This document shows positions 1 to 11,934 of a stretch of DNA of 64,000 bases, piece after piece. The stretch lies in assembly GCF_900090045.1 (NCBI RefSeq), contig NC_041777.1, positions 186,001 to 250,000 on the forward strand, in the 5' to 3' direction. How positions within the stretch are numbered: position 1 is the first letter of the stretch; each line of letters opens with the position of its first letter. The position numbers and the translations under genes were made by a program. The notes beneath the pieces were generated by a model. The model did not search any database and was not told where the DNA came from. It saw nothing but the letters and a program-made list of their open reading frames with translations. This DNA comes from Plasmodium malariae (lineage: Eukaryota; Apicomplexa; Aconoidasida; Haemosporida; Plasmodiidae).

Positions 1-240
1 AGCGAAATAAATGACATTAACAGTAGCGAAATAAATGACATTAACAGTAGCGAAATAAATGACATTAACAGTAGCGAAATAAATGACATTAACAGCAGCG
101 AAATAAATGACATTAACAGTAGCGAAATAAATGACATTAACAGCAGCGAAATAAATGACATTAACAGTAGCGAAATAAATGACATTAACAGTAGCGAAAT
201 AAATGACATTAACAGCAGCGAAATAAATGACAGCAACAGT
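1..240 (+). repeat. 24-bp in-frame tandem repeat, ten units
   Basis: Ten head-to-tail 24-bp units begin at base 1 and encode the octapeptide SEINDINS. The last unit varies to SEINDSNS. Units differ mainly by silent T/C changes (agt versus agc). The array runs off the left edge, so its full length is unknown. It is part of the following open reading frame. Confidence 0.97.
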
Positions 241-2574
241 GAAATCTGTAAAAATTGTGAACCTACCGAGTTGGAAAACACTTATGAAAGCGACAGTGAG
301 CTGCTCGAGCAAAGCAGTACTTGTAATAGTAGTTTAACAGTTGTAAGTGTAAACACTGAAGAAGATAACAACATCAATAGTACATTCATTGGAATGTTAG
401 AACGAGTTCATTATGGGGAAATTTTGTGTTTAAGTGAAAATAACAATTTGATGAGTAATCCTAACATAATGGAAACGTTCGAGATACATAAAGTTTTTGA
501 TGATAATAATGATAATGATGGGGATAAATTAAATTGCATGCACCTGAACAGCAAATTGGAGGAGTCAAATATTGATGATAATAAATCTGGAGAAGATTGC
601 TTAATAAATAATGAACAAAATATATATGAGAATTCAAATAAATCCAAACAGGATAAGGAACACAGTAAAGAATATGAAGTAAAAAAAAGGATCATACAAA
701 ATGAAATATCAAGAAAAATATTATTGTTTCTTCCCTTCTATAAAAAACGTATATTTATAGATGCAATTACAGAGTATTTTGAAAAGGAAGGATCAAAAAA
801 TAGAGAATGTAGAGATGATTTGAAGACACAATGTTATGACATTATTAAGGAAATACATAGTTCTAAAACATCCGATGGTACACCTTTTAACAACAATAAT
901 AGAAATAACGAACTATTAAATAAATATTTTTGTGAAAAATTAAATAATAATAAATATGATATAAAATTAGAAATGGATTACTACGAATTTGAATTTTTCT
1001 GTATTTTTTTTTTAACTTATTTTCGGTTTTTATTATATTTATCAGGATTTATAAATTCTTCTTTCCTTTACCATTCTAATGAAATACATTTTAATTTATT
1101 CGTTCTGAACAGATATCATTACTTTGTTGACCATTTTTACTTAAACGATGATACCTCTCCATTTACCCATGAAGAAGCAAAAGATATTATATGTACATAC
1201 AAAAAGTGTATCATATGTGTCTTAGATTATCTGGACGCTTTTTACCCTTTCTTACTGCTTATATACAACGTTATTACTTATGTTCATAGAAGATCAAAAA
1301 GGATTACCCAATATTTAGAGAGAAATGAAATTCTCACTGTAAAAAACAATAATCCTGATAAGAGATGCTCAGATGGGAATTTTTATCAACCGAACAGCTG
1401 TATACAGAACACGCCACATAGGGACAAATATCCCATCCATATGACTACACAAATTATTAACAAATTCGATATAATCAAAAAAATAAATAAAATTAAAAGG
1501 AAGTTCTTTAAACGTAACTACAACAAATTCATGTTAATGATTACGGAAAAGCTAAGTAACTATTGGGTTAATAACTACGCGTATGATGAACTGAACGATG
1601 TACAAATAACAGTCCTAGATTATTATATAGAAAAAATGATTCTAAACATAAAAAATAATATGTTTATAAAGTATATCATTTGCTCAATTGTTCTAAAATT
1701 AAATTCAATTTTGTCAAAATTAGAAAAAAAATCCTATTCAAAGGAAGAAGAACAAATTTGTACAATAAACATTTTAACTATTTCAACACTATTAAAATAT
1801 GAATCTTTAAAAAAAATGAAAAAAAAAGATAAATGGTTACTCTTACTTAAACACAATTATTTTTACATTGAAAAAAGCTACTACTTCTTTAAAGAATTGC
1901 ACGAAAAGAAAATTATTTATTATCAAATACAAAATTTATTTAGGTCCATTCTAAAATTTAAAATAAATATAGTTCATAACCCATTTATTCAGTATTTCTA
2001 TATTACAGATTTTAAGAATAAAAACATGGATATGATTTATGATTACATCTATCGCATAAATAGTAATCATCAAAAGGATACTATAATAACCTTGTTTATT
2101 TATAAAAGATTAATTTACAAACTTCATTTTAATGTCACATACTATGGGTTACTGTATTCGATTTACAACTCTTTAAAATTCCTGTTTTTAGAAAAATCGT
2201 ATATTTATTTAATAAAGAACAATAATATAATGAAAAACAAATTTATGTATTTATTTAATACTACTATTAAATCTTTAAATTTTGAAATATATAAAAACGT
2301 CGTTATTCCAACAAAAAACATAGTTAAAAACTATTTTTTCAATTTAGAAAATACAGTTATAAAAAATATATTATTACATTCAACAAAAAAATTGACACAA
2401 ATGAGATTTAGAGGGCATACATGTACATATGTGGATTTTTCTTGTCATTATGAAAAACAACTTAGTGAAGAGTTATTCAGATTTCTGCAAAATGATAGGA
2501 CACACAAAGTAGATAAGTATTATTTGGTAAAAGAAATGGAACAAATTATAAAACAAATAAAAAACAAATTGTGA
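1..2574 (+). CDS. 3' part of a conserved-type Plasmodium protein of unknown function
   Basis: The frame is open from base 1 to the TGA at 2572-2574, so the gene starts left of the window. The first ATG, at 271, is internal and is not the real start. At least 857 codons are visible: about 80 residues of SEINDINS repeat, an acidic Asn/Ser-rich linker to about base 680, then a well-folded-looking region rich in Phe, Tyr, Ile and Lys (about 685-2560). That region has several hydrophobic helices, for example around FFCIFFLTYFRFLLYLSGF (near 990-1050) and YPFLLLIYNVITYV (near 1240-1280). I recognise no domain or catalytic motif. No intron is needed in the visible part. The next gene on the other strand is convergent. 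Confidence 0.9.
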   Translation, partial: SEINDINSSEINDINSSEINDINSSEINDINSSEINDINSSEINDINSSEINDINSSEINDINSSEINDINSSEINDSNSEICKNCEPTELENTYESDSELLEQSSTCNSSLTVVSVNTEEDNNINSTFIGMLERVHYGEILCLSENNNLMSNPNIMETFEIHKVFDDNNDNDGDKLNCMHLNSKLEESNIDDNKSGEDCLINNEQNIYENSNKSKQDKEHSKEYEVKKRIIQNEISRKILLFLPFYKKRIFIDAITEYFEKEGSKNRECRDDLKTQCYDIIKEIHSSKTSDGTPFNNNNRNNELLNKYFCEKLNNNKYDIKLEMDYYEFEFFCIFFLTYFRFLLYLSGFINSSFLYHSNEIHFNLFVLNRYHYFVDHFYLNDDTSPFTHEEAKDIICTYKKCIICVLDYLDAFYPFLLLIYNVITYVHRRSKRITQYLERNEILTVKNNNPDKRCSDGNFYQPNSCIQNTPHRDKYPIHMTTQIINKFDIIKKINKIKRKFFKRNYNKFMLMITEKLSNYWVNNYAYDELNDVQITVLDYYIEKMILNIKNNMFIKYIICSIVLKLNSILSKLEKKSYSKEEEQICTINILTISTLLKYESLKKMKKKDKWLLLLKHNYFYIEKSYYFFKELHEKKIIYYQIQNLFRSILKFKINIVHNPFIQYFYITDFKNKNMDMIYDYIYRINSNHQKDTIITLFIYKRLIYKLHFNVTYYGLLYSIYNSLKFLFLEKSYIYLIKNNNIMKNKFMYLFNTTIKSLNFEIYKNVVIPTKNIVKNYFFNLENTVIKNILLHSTKKLTQMRFRGHTCTYVDFSCHYEKQLSEELFRFLQNDRTHKVDKYYLVKEMEQIIKQIKNKL

Positions 2575-3157
2575 TAAAAAAACATATCTGTATGAGTTAT
2601 CACACATCATTAAAGTTATTGCAACTATGTCTTATTTCACAATACCAATTTTGCTTTTACTAATTTACACAAAAGAGAAAAATTATTTATAAAATGTTTA
2701 ACAAAAAAAAAAAAAAAAAAAAAAACATTTTAAAAATCCCTGCTTCTATTTTTTGCTCACCTTGTATATCCATATCACCCAACAGTTGCTCACATATACA
2801 TGTGTATTAATATATTATATATATACATGTATATTGTGCAAGCAAAAAAATTTCTGCCGAATTTCACATTTCTACACATGAATGGCTCTCTATATGTGGT
2901 CAAAATATTCGAGATACCTTTTTTATTTTGAAAAATGGTTTACAAAAGGATTTAAAAAAAAAAAAAAATACACATTCCTTTATCTTTATACTATTTTATT
3001 TTTTAAATTACTGTGAAAAAAATATCCACTTGTTGCATATATTACTTCGTATAATCAATATATACATAATTAACACATATGTTCATGTGCATTCAAGCAG
3101 TAGATCAGTTCATACACAAGTATTTATCTATATCTATATATCTATATATCTATCTAT

Positions 3158-3192
<35 letters not shown>

Positions 3193-3200
3193 TAAAACAA
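2575..3200. other. 3' intergenic region
   Basis: AT-rich spacer with a 23-base A run near 2702 and a (TA)n tract ending just before 3190. It presumably holds the 3' UTR of the gene ending at 2574. I see nothing else in it. Confidence 0.6.
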
Positions 3201-3411
3201 ATGAACATAATTTATGGTAAGATTTCTAAATTGATAATCTCTTTCCCTATGTTTTCTTTGAACTCTCTTCATCATAAAAATTTTAAAAAAGGAAGCAAAA
3301 GTTGCAATGATGGATGTGAAGGCACAAAGGTATATGTGCATCTACATGTATATACGTATAAATATATATGTATGTATACATTTGTATGGATACATATGTG
3401 TATGTGCACAA

Positions 3412-3449
<38 letters not shown>

Positions 3450-3525
3450 GTACGCATAGGATGACCGAAACGCATCTTCAATAAGAAAAATTCACTTATT
3501 AGCCGATTCAGTCACTCAATATTGA
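3201..3525 (+). CDS. Candidate two-exon small protein, 64 aa, unknown function
   Basis: Proposed exons are 3201-3329 (43 codons from ATG) and 3460-3525 (21 codons plus TGA). The intron starts GTATAT, holds a long (TA)n tract and ends in CATAG, like other introns here. Both junctions are phase 0. Exon 1 encodes a hydrophobic, basic N-terminus (MNIIYGKISKLIISF) followed by a Cys-containing stretch (SCNDGCEGTK); exon 2 begins DDRNASSIRK and ends SVTQY. I recognise no family. It lies between two convergent genes, so 3' UTR or chance openness is the alternative. The antisense strand over exon 1 is also partly open. Confidence 0.35.
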
Positions 3526-3589
3526 CAAACAAAATAATTGCTCATCGGTTAATTTTGTACTTAAAAATTACGAAAAAAAAAAATAATAT

Positions 3590-3745
3590 AAATATAACAT
3601 AACATAAAAATAACATAACATAAAAATAACATAAAATAAAAATAACATAAAATAAAAATAACATAAAATAAAAATAATGTGACGTAAAAATAATGCGACG
3701 TAAAAATAATGCGACGTAAAAATAATGCGACGTAAAAATGAAGAA
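3590..3745. repeat. Two adjoining short tandem repeats of about 15-16 bp
   Basis: First comes an aacataaaataaaaat-type block, then copies of gcgacgtaaaaataat. They sit in the 3' spacer just downstream of the minus-strand gene ending at 3826. The open frames over the repeat are repeat artefacts. Confidence 0.85.
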
Positions 3746-3825
3746 CGTATAAATATAAACAGAAAAAAACTAAAAACAACAAAGATATTTGCACTGCATA
3801 ATTTTCTCAATCTCCCCATTTCTGC

Positions 3826-5689
3826 TTATTTCATTTTTTTTCCTTTTGATATTTCAGTTTTATTAATAATTCTTTTACTTCTTTTAACGGGTTGAATCTT
3901 TTTACAATTACAGTTTCTTAAACATCTTTTCGTATGATTGGCATTTTTCAATTCATATTCATCGTTAATAAATTTTCTCTTTCTATGTTTCTGAAAATTC
4001 TCATTATCATTATTTATAGTATCTTCGTTCACTGGGCTAGTTTTCAGGTTACTTTTAAATTCATTTATTATATTATACATTCGATCAAATTTTTCTATTA
4101 ATTTGAAATATGCATTTTTATCACTCTTTTTTATTTTATTTAAAAATATGTCATTACCATTTTCAACAAAATCTGTATATATATTATTATTTGGAATAAA
4201 AGTATTGTTCTTAAGGAATTTGTATATGTTATCTATCGCGTTAGCATTCTTGTTTGCATGTTCATCATCATTGTCATAGGTATTGTCATTCATATTGTCA
4301 TTTGCATTGTCATTCGAACTGTCATTATCATTGTCATCATGATCTTCCTCTTTTTCTTCCCCTTCTTCCTTTTGTCTGTAGCAACAATCATAGGTACCAA
4401 TTTCTTTGTTTAGCATTTCCTTCATATCATTTAGGAACACGTTCCCCTTTTTTTCAACACCATTACTATAAGAGTTTATTGAAATATCGACACCCGTCGA
4501 ATACGCAATAGCAATACCATCCTCATCATTATGATGATTCACCCTACTACTGATAGTTGTTTCTGAAACACCCCCCACACAGTCGGTAGCAGCCGTCGCA
4601 GTGGTTAAAGCAGTGGAAACAGTAGCTGCTGTAACAACTGTAGCAGTCGTGGCTACAGAAGTAGTAGTGGTATCAGTGTTATTACTTGTCATGTTATTAC
4701 TATTACTATTACTATTACTATTACTAAGATTACTACTTTTTATTTTACAAAAAGTGTTGGTTGTATCACTTTCCTTTCCTTTAATCATGTTCATGTTTTC
4801 ATTATTTCCCTTAACATACATTTCTCCTTTTTTTGGTTTACACCAATTATCAGGTTCAGTACTATTATTAATTTTGGAACAACTGTCTTGTTCAATGTCA
4901 TAATTGTAAGCTGCATTGAAATTTTTATTACCATGGTCATTATTCATGATATCATCATAATTAGAAAAATCTTCTCCCTTATTAAAATTGCTAAATCTTC
5001 CTTCAACTTTATTTTTTAACATTTCGAAAATTATTCTTTCATTTCTTTCCTTTACATGTTCATCATTTTTTAAATCAGTAATAACATTACAGTACTTTAT
5101 TTCATAAGACTCACTAATATTTAATAATAAATTAAATACATTTTCTTTTAATAACTTTTTCTTTTGAAGAAAATTATGAATTATATAGTCAACATTAGAA
5201 TTTTGTATATTCATTTCATTATTATTAATTTTTGTAAATATATGATTAAAAAAGTTAACAGTTAAATTATCATATACATTGATAAAATTTAATACATTAC
5301 TTTCTAGGTTCGAGTTATTTTTTAAATATTCTTGATTGTTATTTATGTCTAATTTCATACCATTAAGTAAGTTATATTCATTCATTAGAATTGGAATCTT
5401 ATTTAAGTTTATGTATCCGTTATAATAATCGTTTTCTGTTAAATTTTTTTCATTCTGCTCTGCAAACTTTTGTAAGATACACTCATACTTAAATAATACG
5501 TTAATACTATTACTATATATTATGTTGAAGTAATGATTTATAAATTTTATGTACGAACTCTTATTGCAACACACCCGCATGAAGTAATTCAAATTATTAA
5601 TTAATCTGCTCTTCTTAATGTTCAAATAATCATTTTGACTGAGTTCTCGTTTTCCTGCACGATGGGGGGAATAAGGAAGGATGGCAAGA

Positions 5690-5722
<33 letters not shown>

Positions 5723-6428
5723 TAAAATGTTAATATTCAAAATATATGAACAATAATGCAGCACGGTTGTAAACAATATCAGTGTAGCGTCGCAGACAAA
5801 TATAGCTGTGTAGAACGAGTCTTAAATAATAACAGCGCAGTACGGTCTTATATAATAACATTGCAGCGTGGTAGTAAAGAATAATAGTACAGCACGATTG
5901 TTACGTATAACACTGTAGCATAAGAATAACAGTACGAAACAACGACAGAAACATATGCACCGTTTCATATTATGAGAAGCTACATTTTTTAATACCTTTT
6001 GGAGGGGCGTTATTATTTTTATTGTATGAATTATTTTTATTATAGCACGAGTTTTCATTTAAATAGCTGATGTTGTCTAAAAGGTTAAGCAACTCCTTCC
6101 TATGCTTACTACCGCTGCTGCTATCATTGTTGCTGTCTTCAATGCCATTACTTCCCTCATTGTTATAATTATTACTACTGCTACTGCTGCTGCTACCACT
6201 GTTATTTCTCTTACTACTATTTTTATTTTCTACATCATTACTTGCATGTGCCTTAAAATTGTCAATATCATTTAATTCGCTATTATTGTAACTATTTAGT
6301 AAATCACATTTTAACTTTGTTATATAATCAACATTACGTGAGTCCCCTGTGTTAAAATCATAACAAAACGAACCCTTTAATTTTATTTCATTAAAGTAAT
6401 TCTTTAGCTCTTCCTTATGCGCATACAT
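3826..6428 (-). CDS. Conserved-type Plasmodium protein of unknown function, two exons, 753 aa
   Basis: Exon 1 is 6428-5996 (ATG, 144 codons plus one base) and exon 2 is 5654-3826. The donor is AAAAG|GTATTAAA and the acceptor GTGCAG|GAAAAC. The phase-1 junction makes a Gly codon, and the joined frame is open to the stop at 3826. The intron of about 340 bp holds a 27-base A/T run. The N-terminal exon ends in Ser/Asn-rich low complexity; the middle of exon 2 is Thr/Ala/Val-rich; the C-terminal 50 residues are strongly basic and include CLRNCNCKK and KRSKR, which could be a nuclear localisation signal. Ordered regions are near residues 1-50, 145-320 and 590-650. I recognise no domain. The second exon has no ATG near its open start, which is explained by the splice. 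Confidence 0.85.
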
Positions 6429-9400
6429 TATACTTTTTTTTTTTTTTTTTTAAAAAAAAAGGAAACAAAATATGGTAGAAATGTAAAGATAAACGTAAAA
6501 ACATAAAACAATGTATAATGCGATAAGGAAAATGTCTTTTTTATCACAAAACAGATTAAATAAAAATAAAAAAAGGAAAAAACAAAATAGGAAGAAATAA
6601 CATCAACAGGATTTGAAAGAAATAATGGGGGAGAAAAAAAAAAAAAATAAAAAAATTCTGGAAAATATTGCAAAAAACAAAATAGGGGGGGAGAGTAAAA
6701 AAGATATGCAAAAAATAATAGAAAAAAAAAGAAAAAAAAAAAAAAAAAACTTTAAGAAAATAACAAAATTATATTGTTCTAAACATAATCAAATATAAAT
6801 GTAAAAAGAAAATGAAGCTAGCGATAATAAAAATGTACTTTTTTTATTTTCACAACGTCACAAAAAATCTCTTCAAGTTATATAAAAAAAAAAAAGGAAA
6901 GAAGGAAAGAAAAAGAAAAACAGAAAAGAACATAGGTATGCATATTTACTCAATCTTTTTTAAAATTAAGATAAATTAATTATTGACAATATGTACGTGC
7001 CTTGACAATAAACATATGTCTTTTACAAAAAAGACATGATCTATGATTATTATTTAACTTCAGAATTACAACTTGCTCATCTTCCTCTTAATGATAATTA
7101 AAGGAATGAACAAGGGATATTGTGTAATCGTTTAAAGGTGTAATCTTATGAAAGTGCAATCGTGTAAGCAAATAACCACAGAAATTTGCATATATACAGT
7201 CATCCATATTACCATTTAAATATGCACATATATACATATATATATGCAATAGAAATATTGGAACGATACAATAACTATTTACATGCGGCATATTTCGCCT
7301 AGCACGTATCTATACTAGTAAAAAATAAATTATTGCATTATTGTATAATAAAAAACCCAGCTTTCTCATCTATATAATTTAATACTATATTTGAAAAATA
7401 AATACACGAAATATATTCATGTAGATACTCATATACACATATATATATATACGTCCGTAAAAATTTAGCAGCACACAACGACAAAAAAAAAAAATTAGCA
7501 TTAAGTAGAAATGAAGCAAAAATAAATTACATAATGATACAATTATTATATACTATTTGATGAATGCTGAATGTATTTAAAAAATGGGGAATAATCCAAA
7601 TAAATCAAATGGAAAAAAAAAAAAAAAATCAGGCAAATGATCAAGCATAATTTTGCTAAAATATTTGGCAATAAATTACTGTCTAATGAATTGTTGTTAA
7701 ATAGCTTAATTGTGCTTTTTCTTTATAAATTTATGTTACGTAAACAAAAAAAAGGAAAAAATGGAAAAAGAGAAAAACTGAAAATAAAATATGTTATATG
7801 TACTTACTACTAAAAATTTTATGCATTTCCATATAACATTTGAATGTGGGGTTATGATAAAGAAAAAAAAAAAAAAAAAAAACAGAAAAGAAAAGAAAAA
7901 ATACAACGATTATAATGATTGCATTGTAACATTATTTATTCACATATATACATATACGCACGCATGTAATAATAATGTTACATTCATTTTTATGTATTAC
8001 TTACAATTTTACATTTTCTGTTATTTTTAATTTTTTTTTTTTTTTTTTTTATCATAACGTAAGGATGATAATACGTTCACTTGATCATAAAAATCCGTTT
8101 ATATATATATCTTCAATGCAATTATAGGTTTACTTTAAACATAGGCAATTTAAGAATAATAAAAAAAAATGCTTAAAACTATTTTATACATATACACATA
8201 TGCCCTTATGCCCATATACACATGTATGTTGGCTTATCAAGAAATATGTATGTTAAAAATTGTACTAAAAAATACATAAAAATAACGTAAGGTCATAATT
8301 GTTCTATGAAATATATTTTTTACCTTATTTTAAACAAAAATAGGGTTTTAAATTTTTACAAATTCTAATATCTATGTAGCCATATATATGTATATATATA
8401 AAAAAAAAAAAAAAAAAAAAAGCAGATAAATTCACTTCTACATAATTGTTACATATATATTTAAATATCATATATAGAAGCCCGACTTCCTTAGCTGGTT
8501 GATCAAAAAAAAAAAAAAAAAAAAAAAAGAAGAAATGAAGGCATTACTCCTTCGATATTTACATGTTAATAAAAAGGTGAATATTTAATACATATATATA
8601 TATATATATATTTACATGCAAACACAAATATATGTGCTGTATTTATGTATATACATATATATATGTATATATATGCTTATATATATGAGCATTCATAATA
8701 AGCAGAATTTATACAAAAAATGTTTCATTATAAAGCACTTCTTATGGTAATTTTATAAATTTAATCAAACGTAACACCCTCTTAATGTTTATTTTGCCAT
8801 TTCAAAAAAGTTTAAAATAAGTGTAATTCACTTACACAAAAGGGGGAATGGAAAAAATACACAATTATATCTATTCTAAAGTATAACTATATTCATAAAT
8901 AACCTTGTCATTGGATATGTATAGCTTATAATTATTTTTTTCAAAATTTATAAGGCAGTAATGGTGGCAAATGCACGCATATCCATATATATATATGAAC
9001 AATAAATACACGTAACAATGTGTATATATATATGTACGCATTCAAATATACATGTATAGCCCATAAGCTATGTTAAACCTCTTTTACGGAAATAAAATGT
9101 AAAAAATTAAAAAAAATTTTATCTATAAAAACCCACAAAAAGGATTAGACACAACAATTACAGTAATTTAATGTTCATTCGGTAAAAAAAAATATACATA
9201 TAGATAAATGTATAACTGTTCACATATATATTTATATGAATACTTATTTACGTTTCTTGTAGTACTTTTTTTTAAAATAATCTTGAAAGTATGTAAAAAA
9301 AAAGAATAAAATAAGGAAAAAAAATTTTTTAGTATGCATTATATATTCTGTTTTTCATTTTAACATATAATTTGTTTTTTCTAAAAAAAAGAATATAATA

Positions 9401-10216
9401 TACGATCATCCTATTTTATATTCTTGTATTCATCAATTTAATATAAGTATGTAAAGTTTTATAGATAATACCATTTTACAAGTATAAAACTACAAAAAAA
9501 GTAAAGTATTTATATACATCTAGGTATTTCTTCTTCTTGTTTTTTTTTTTTTTTCTCTTTTTCCACAAATCTAAAGATTTAAATATTGTGTTAAAAATTA
9601 TAAAATGACACTACTAAAAAGTAAAAATATACAAGGAATAGGAAAAATGTATAAAGCGATGTACAAATGGATGGAAATAACAAAATAAATATTATGTTCT
9701 AATGTGTTTACATACGATTGCAATTTTACGAATTGTATATGTATAAATACATATATCAATATTAGTTATATGTGAAGATCATTTTGTAAAAATGAAAAAA
9801 AAGAAAAAGCAAAACATAAAAAATATAAATGAACATGGAAAAAAATAACATTATTTTATTTTTTATTTTTTTTGTTATCTTAATTTTCTTATAATATTTA
9901 ACGTTCCTTTTCTTTTTAAGAAAATGCAGCTTTTAAATTTTAACTGAAGTGTCGATCTAAAATATATATAGTTCATATAAACATACATATTTTTATGTAT
10001 ATAAGTATAAATAATATGTATATGTGTACATATGTATACATCATATTCACTGTTTATTTTTTTTTTTTTTTCTAAATCGAATCATCATATCTCTACATAT
10101 TTAGTGCTGCTCAGCTTTGAACATGAACTCAATTCAGCAAGGTTTGCCTTTTTTATTTTTTCACACCTTGCTATCTTGCTTTTTTAGTCAAATATATATA
10201 TAAATTATGTATATTT

Positions 10217-10250
<34 letters not shown>

Positions 10251-11934
10251 CGTACTTTTAATATAAATGCCTGAAAAATGTTTTCTTTTTTAAGGAAATA
10301 AATTTACTAAATAGCATAAGCAATTAAATTACAAAAATCATAGTTACAAAATAGTGTAAATGTTCAAATTGCCCAATTTATTTTTCTATCGTTTTTGTGT
10401 GTTCACTCATATTTTACATGCAGTAGGTATTATTATTAGAGATAGTTCAGATATAGTATTTTTCATGCGTATACATACATACATGTTCACTACAACTTAT
10501 GTGAAAAATTTTATATGTATCTTCCATTTTACATTCGCACTACTATGTTCTTGCTTCTTTTATCCTCGTTTTCATAATCATATAGAATTTTAAGGATACA
10601 TAATTAAACATTTTAAAAATAATTGAAAATTCTTTTATCGAAATAGAGCTATTGTACAGTGCTCGCATTCACATAAAACATTTTTTAAAAAAATACACGT
10701 CTTCTATTTTACTTCTTGCAAAGATGCCCCGTGATAAAAATATAAATTTGATTTAATCATATTTATTTACAAATTGGACGTGTAAAAATAAAAAAAATAA
10801 AAAAAAACGAAGAAAAAGAAAGATCGATGTGATGCTAACGAGGGGATGGCAGGGACGGAAATTAAACTTCTTTTTTTGTCCCTTTATAACACATGCTAAA
10901 AAAATGATACTAATATACATTTATATATATATATATGTATAATATTAAAATAAAACGTTTTCGTGAAAGAGCCGTCAAATCGGGAAAAATTAAATAACAT
11001 TTAACCCGAAAGCTTAAAGAAAAATTAAAGTTATTACTAAGGTATAAAAATATCCTTATATTTTCCTTCTTTTATTATTAATTCATTCATTTTAATATAA
11101 ACATAACAGCTTTTTTCCTATTTCTGACACGAGTGTTTTATAACTTCTTTGTTCGTCCTTTCATTTCGTTTTCTTTTTTTTTTTTAAAAAAAAGAATAAA
11201 TAACATTTAACATAAGCTAGACATGAACATGCATATAAATATACATACAAAAAAAATCTCATGTATACTTATGAAAATAAACGCTCTAAAATAATAATTT
11301 TTTGAAAATAAAAAAAAAGGAGAATTGTAAGAAACTCCATAATAACAAACGTGTTATAAGTCACAACATACTTGGATATTTATAGTATTATTTTATTCTT
11401 TATTTTTTTTTTTCTTCAAAAATTGCTCTTTTAGTTAATACAGTGTAATTTTTATGGTCCTATTTATTATTTATATATTTTTTTTCCTAGCATGTTTATT
11501 GATTGTAAACTTTACGAAAAAAAAAAAAAAAAAAGATATGAAATAAAAATGGGTCAAACAAAATGTAATGATACAAAAATAGATAGAAATAAAATGTGGT
11601 AGCACAAAAGGGGGTAAAATGATAAAGGGTAATACAAAATGGAGCTACACAAAAAGGTTTGAAACAAAAGAATTTTAACGAAAAAACAGTAAAAGTTATA
11701 CTACAAATATTGGCATAAAATCTTTCAAAGCTGCCAATAAATTAAAGAAAGCATAATAAAGTGTGTTAAAAATGTTTAGTAAAAGATGAACACATTTTCT
11801 TATATTTCTGGACATTTACTTATTTTTGCAACATTATTTATACTTTTTATCTTTTTCAATTTGATTTTGTGAAAAAGGCACTTTTCTTTTTTCACGTACT
11901 TTTTTTTTGCTTCACCTCATGTTCAGCAGCTGCT
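6429..11934. other. 5.5-kb intergenic region
   Basis: Lies between the start of the gene at 6428 (-) and the 3' end of CLF1 at 11935 (-), so it should hold the first gene's promoter and CLF1's 3' UTR. It is mostly A/T runs and (TA)n. A few richer patches interrupt it: 7085-7320, 8480-8750, 9880-9960, 10080-10150 and 10800-10900. Each is open in one or more frames for 15-45 codons and some have splice-like edges, but I could not assemble a phase-consistent gene from them with confidence. No tRNA or rRNA was seen. Confidence 0.6.

Noticed and set aside
2928..3200. Upstream part of the plus-strand frame ending at 3464
   Set aside because: It is T-rich and (TA)n-derived, with no acceptor or start supporting it. 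Only the part from 3201 is kept as a candidate.
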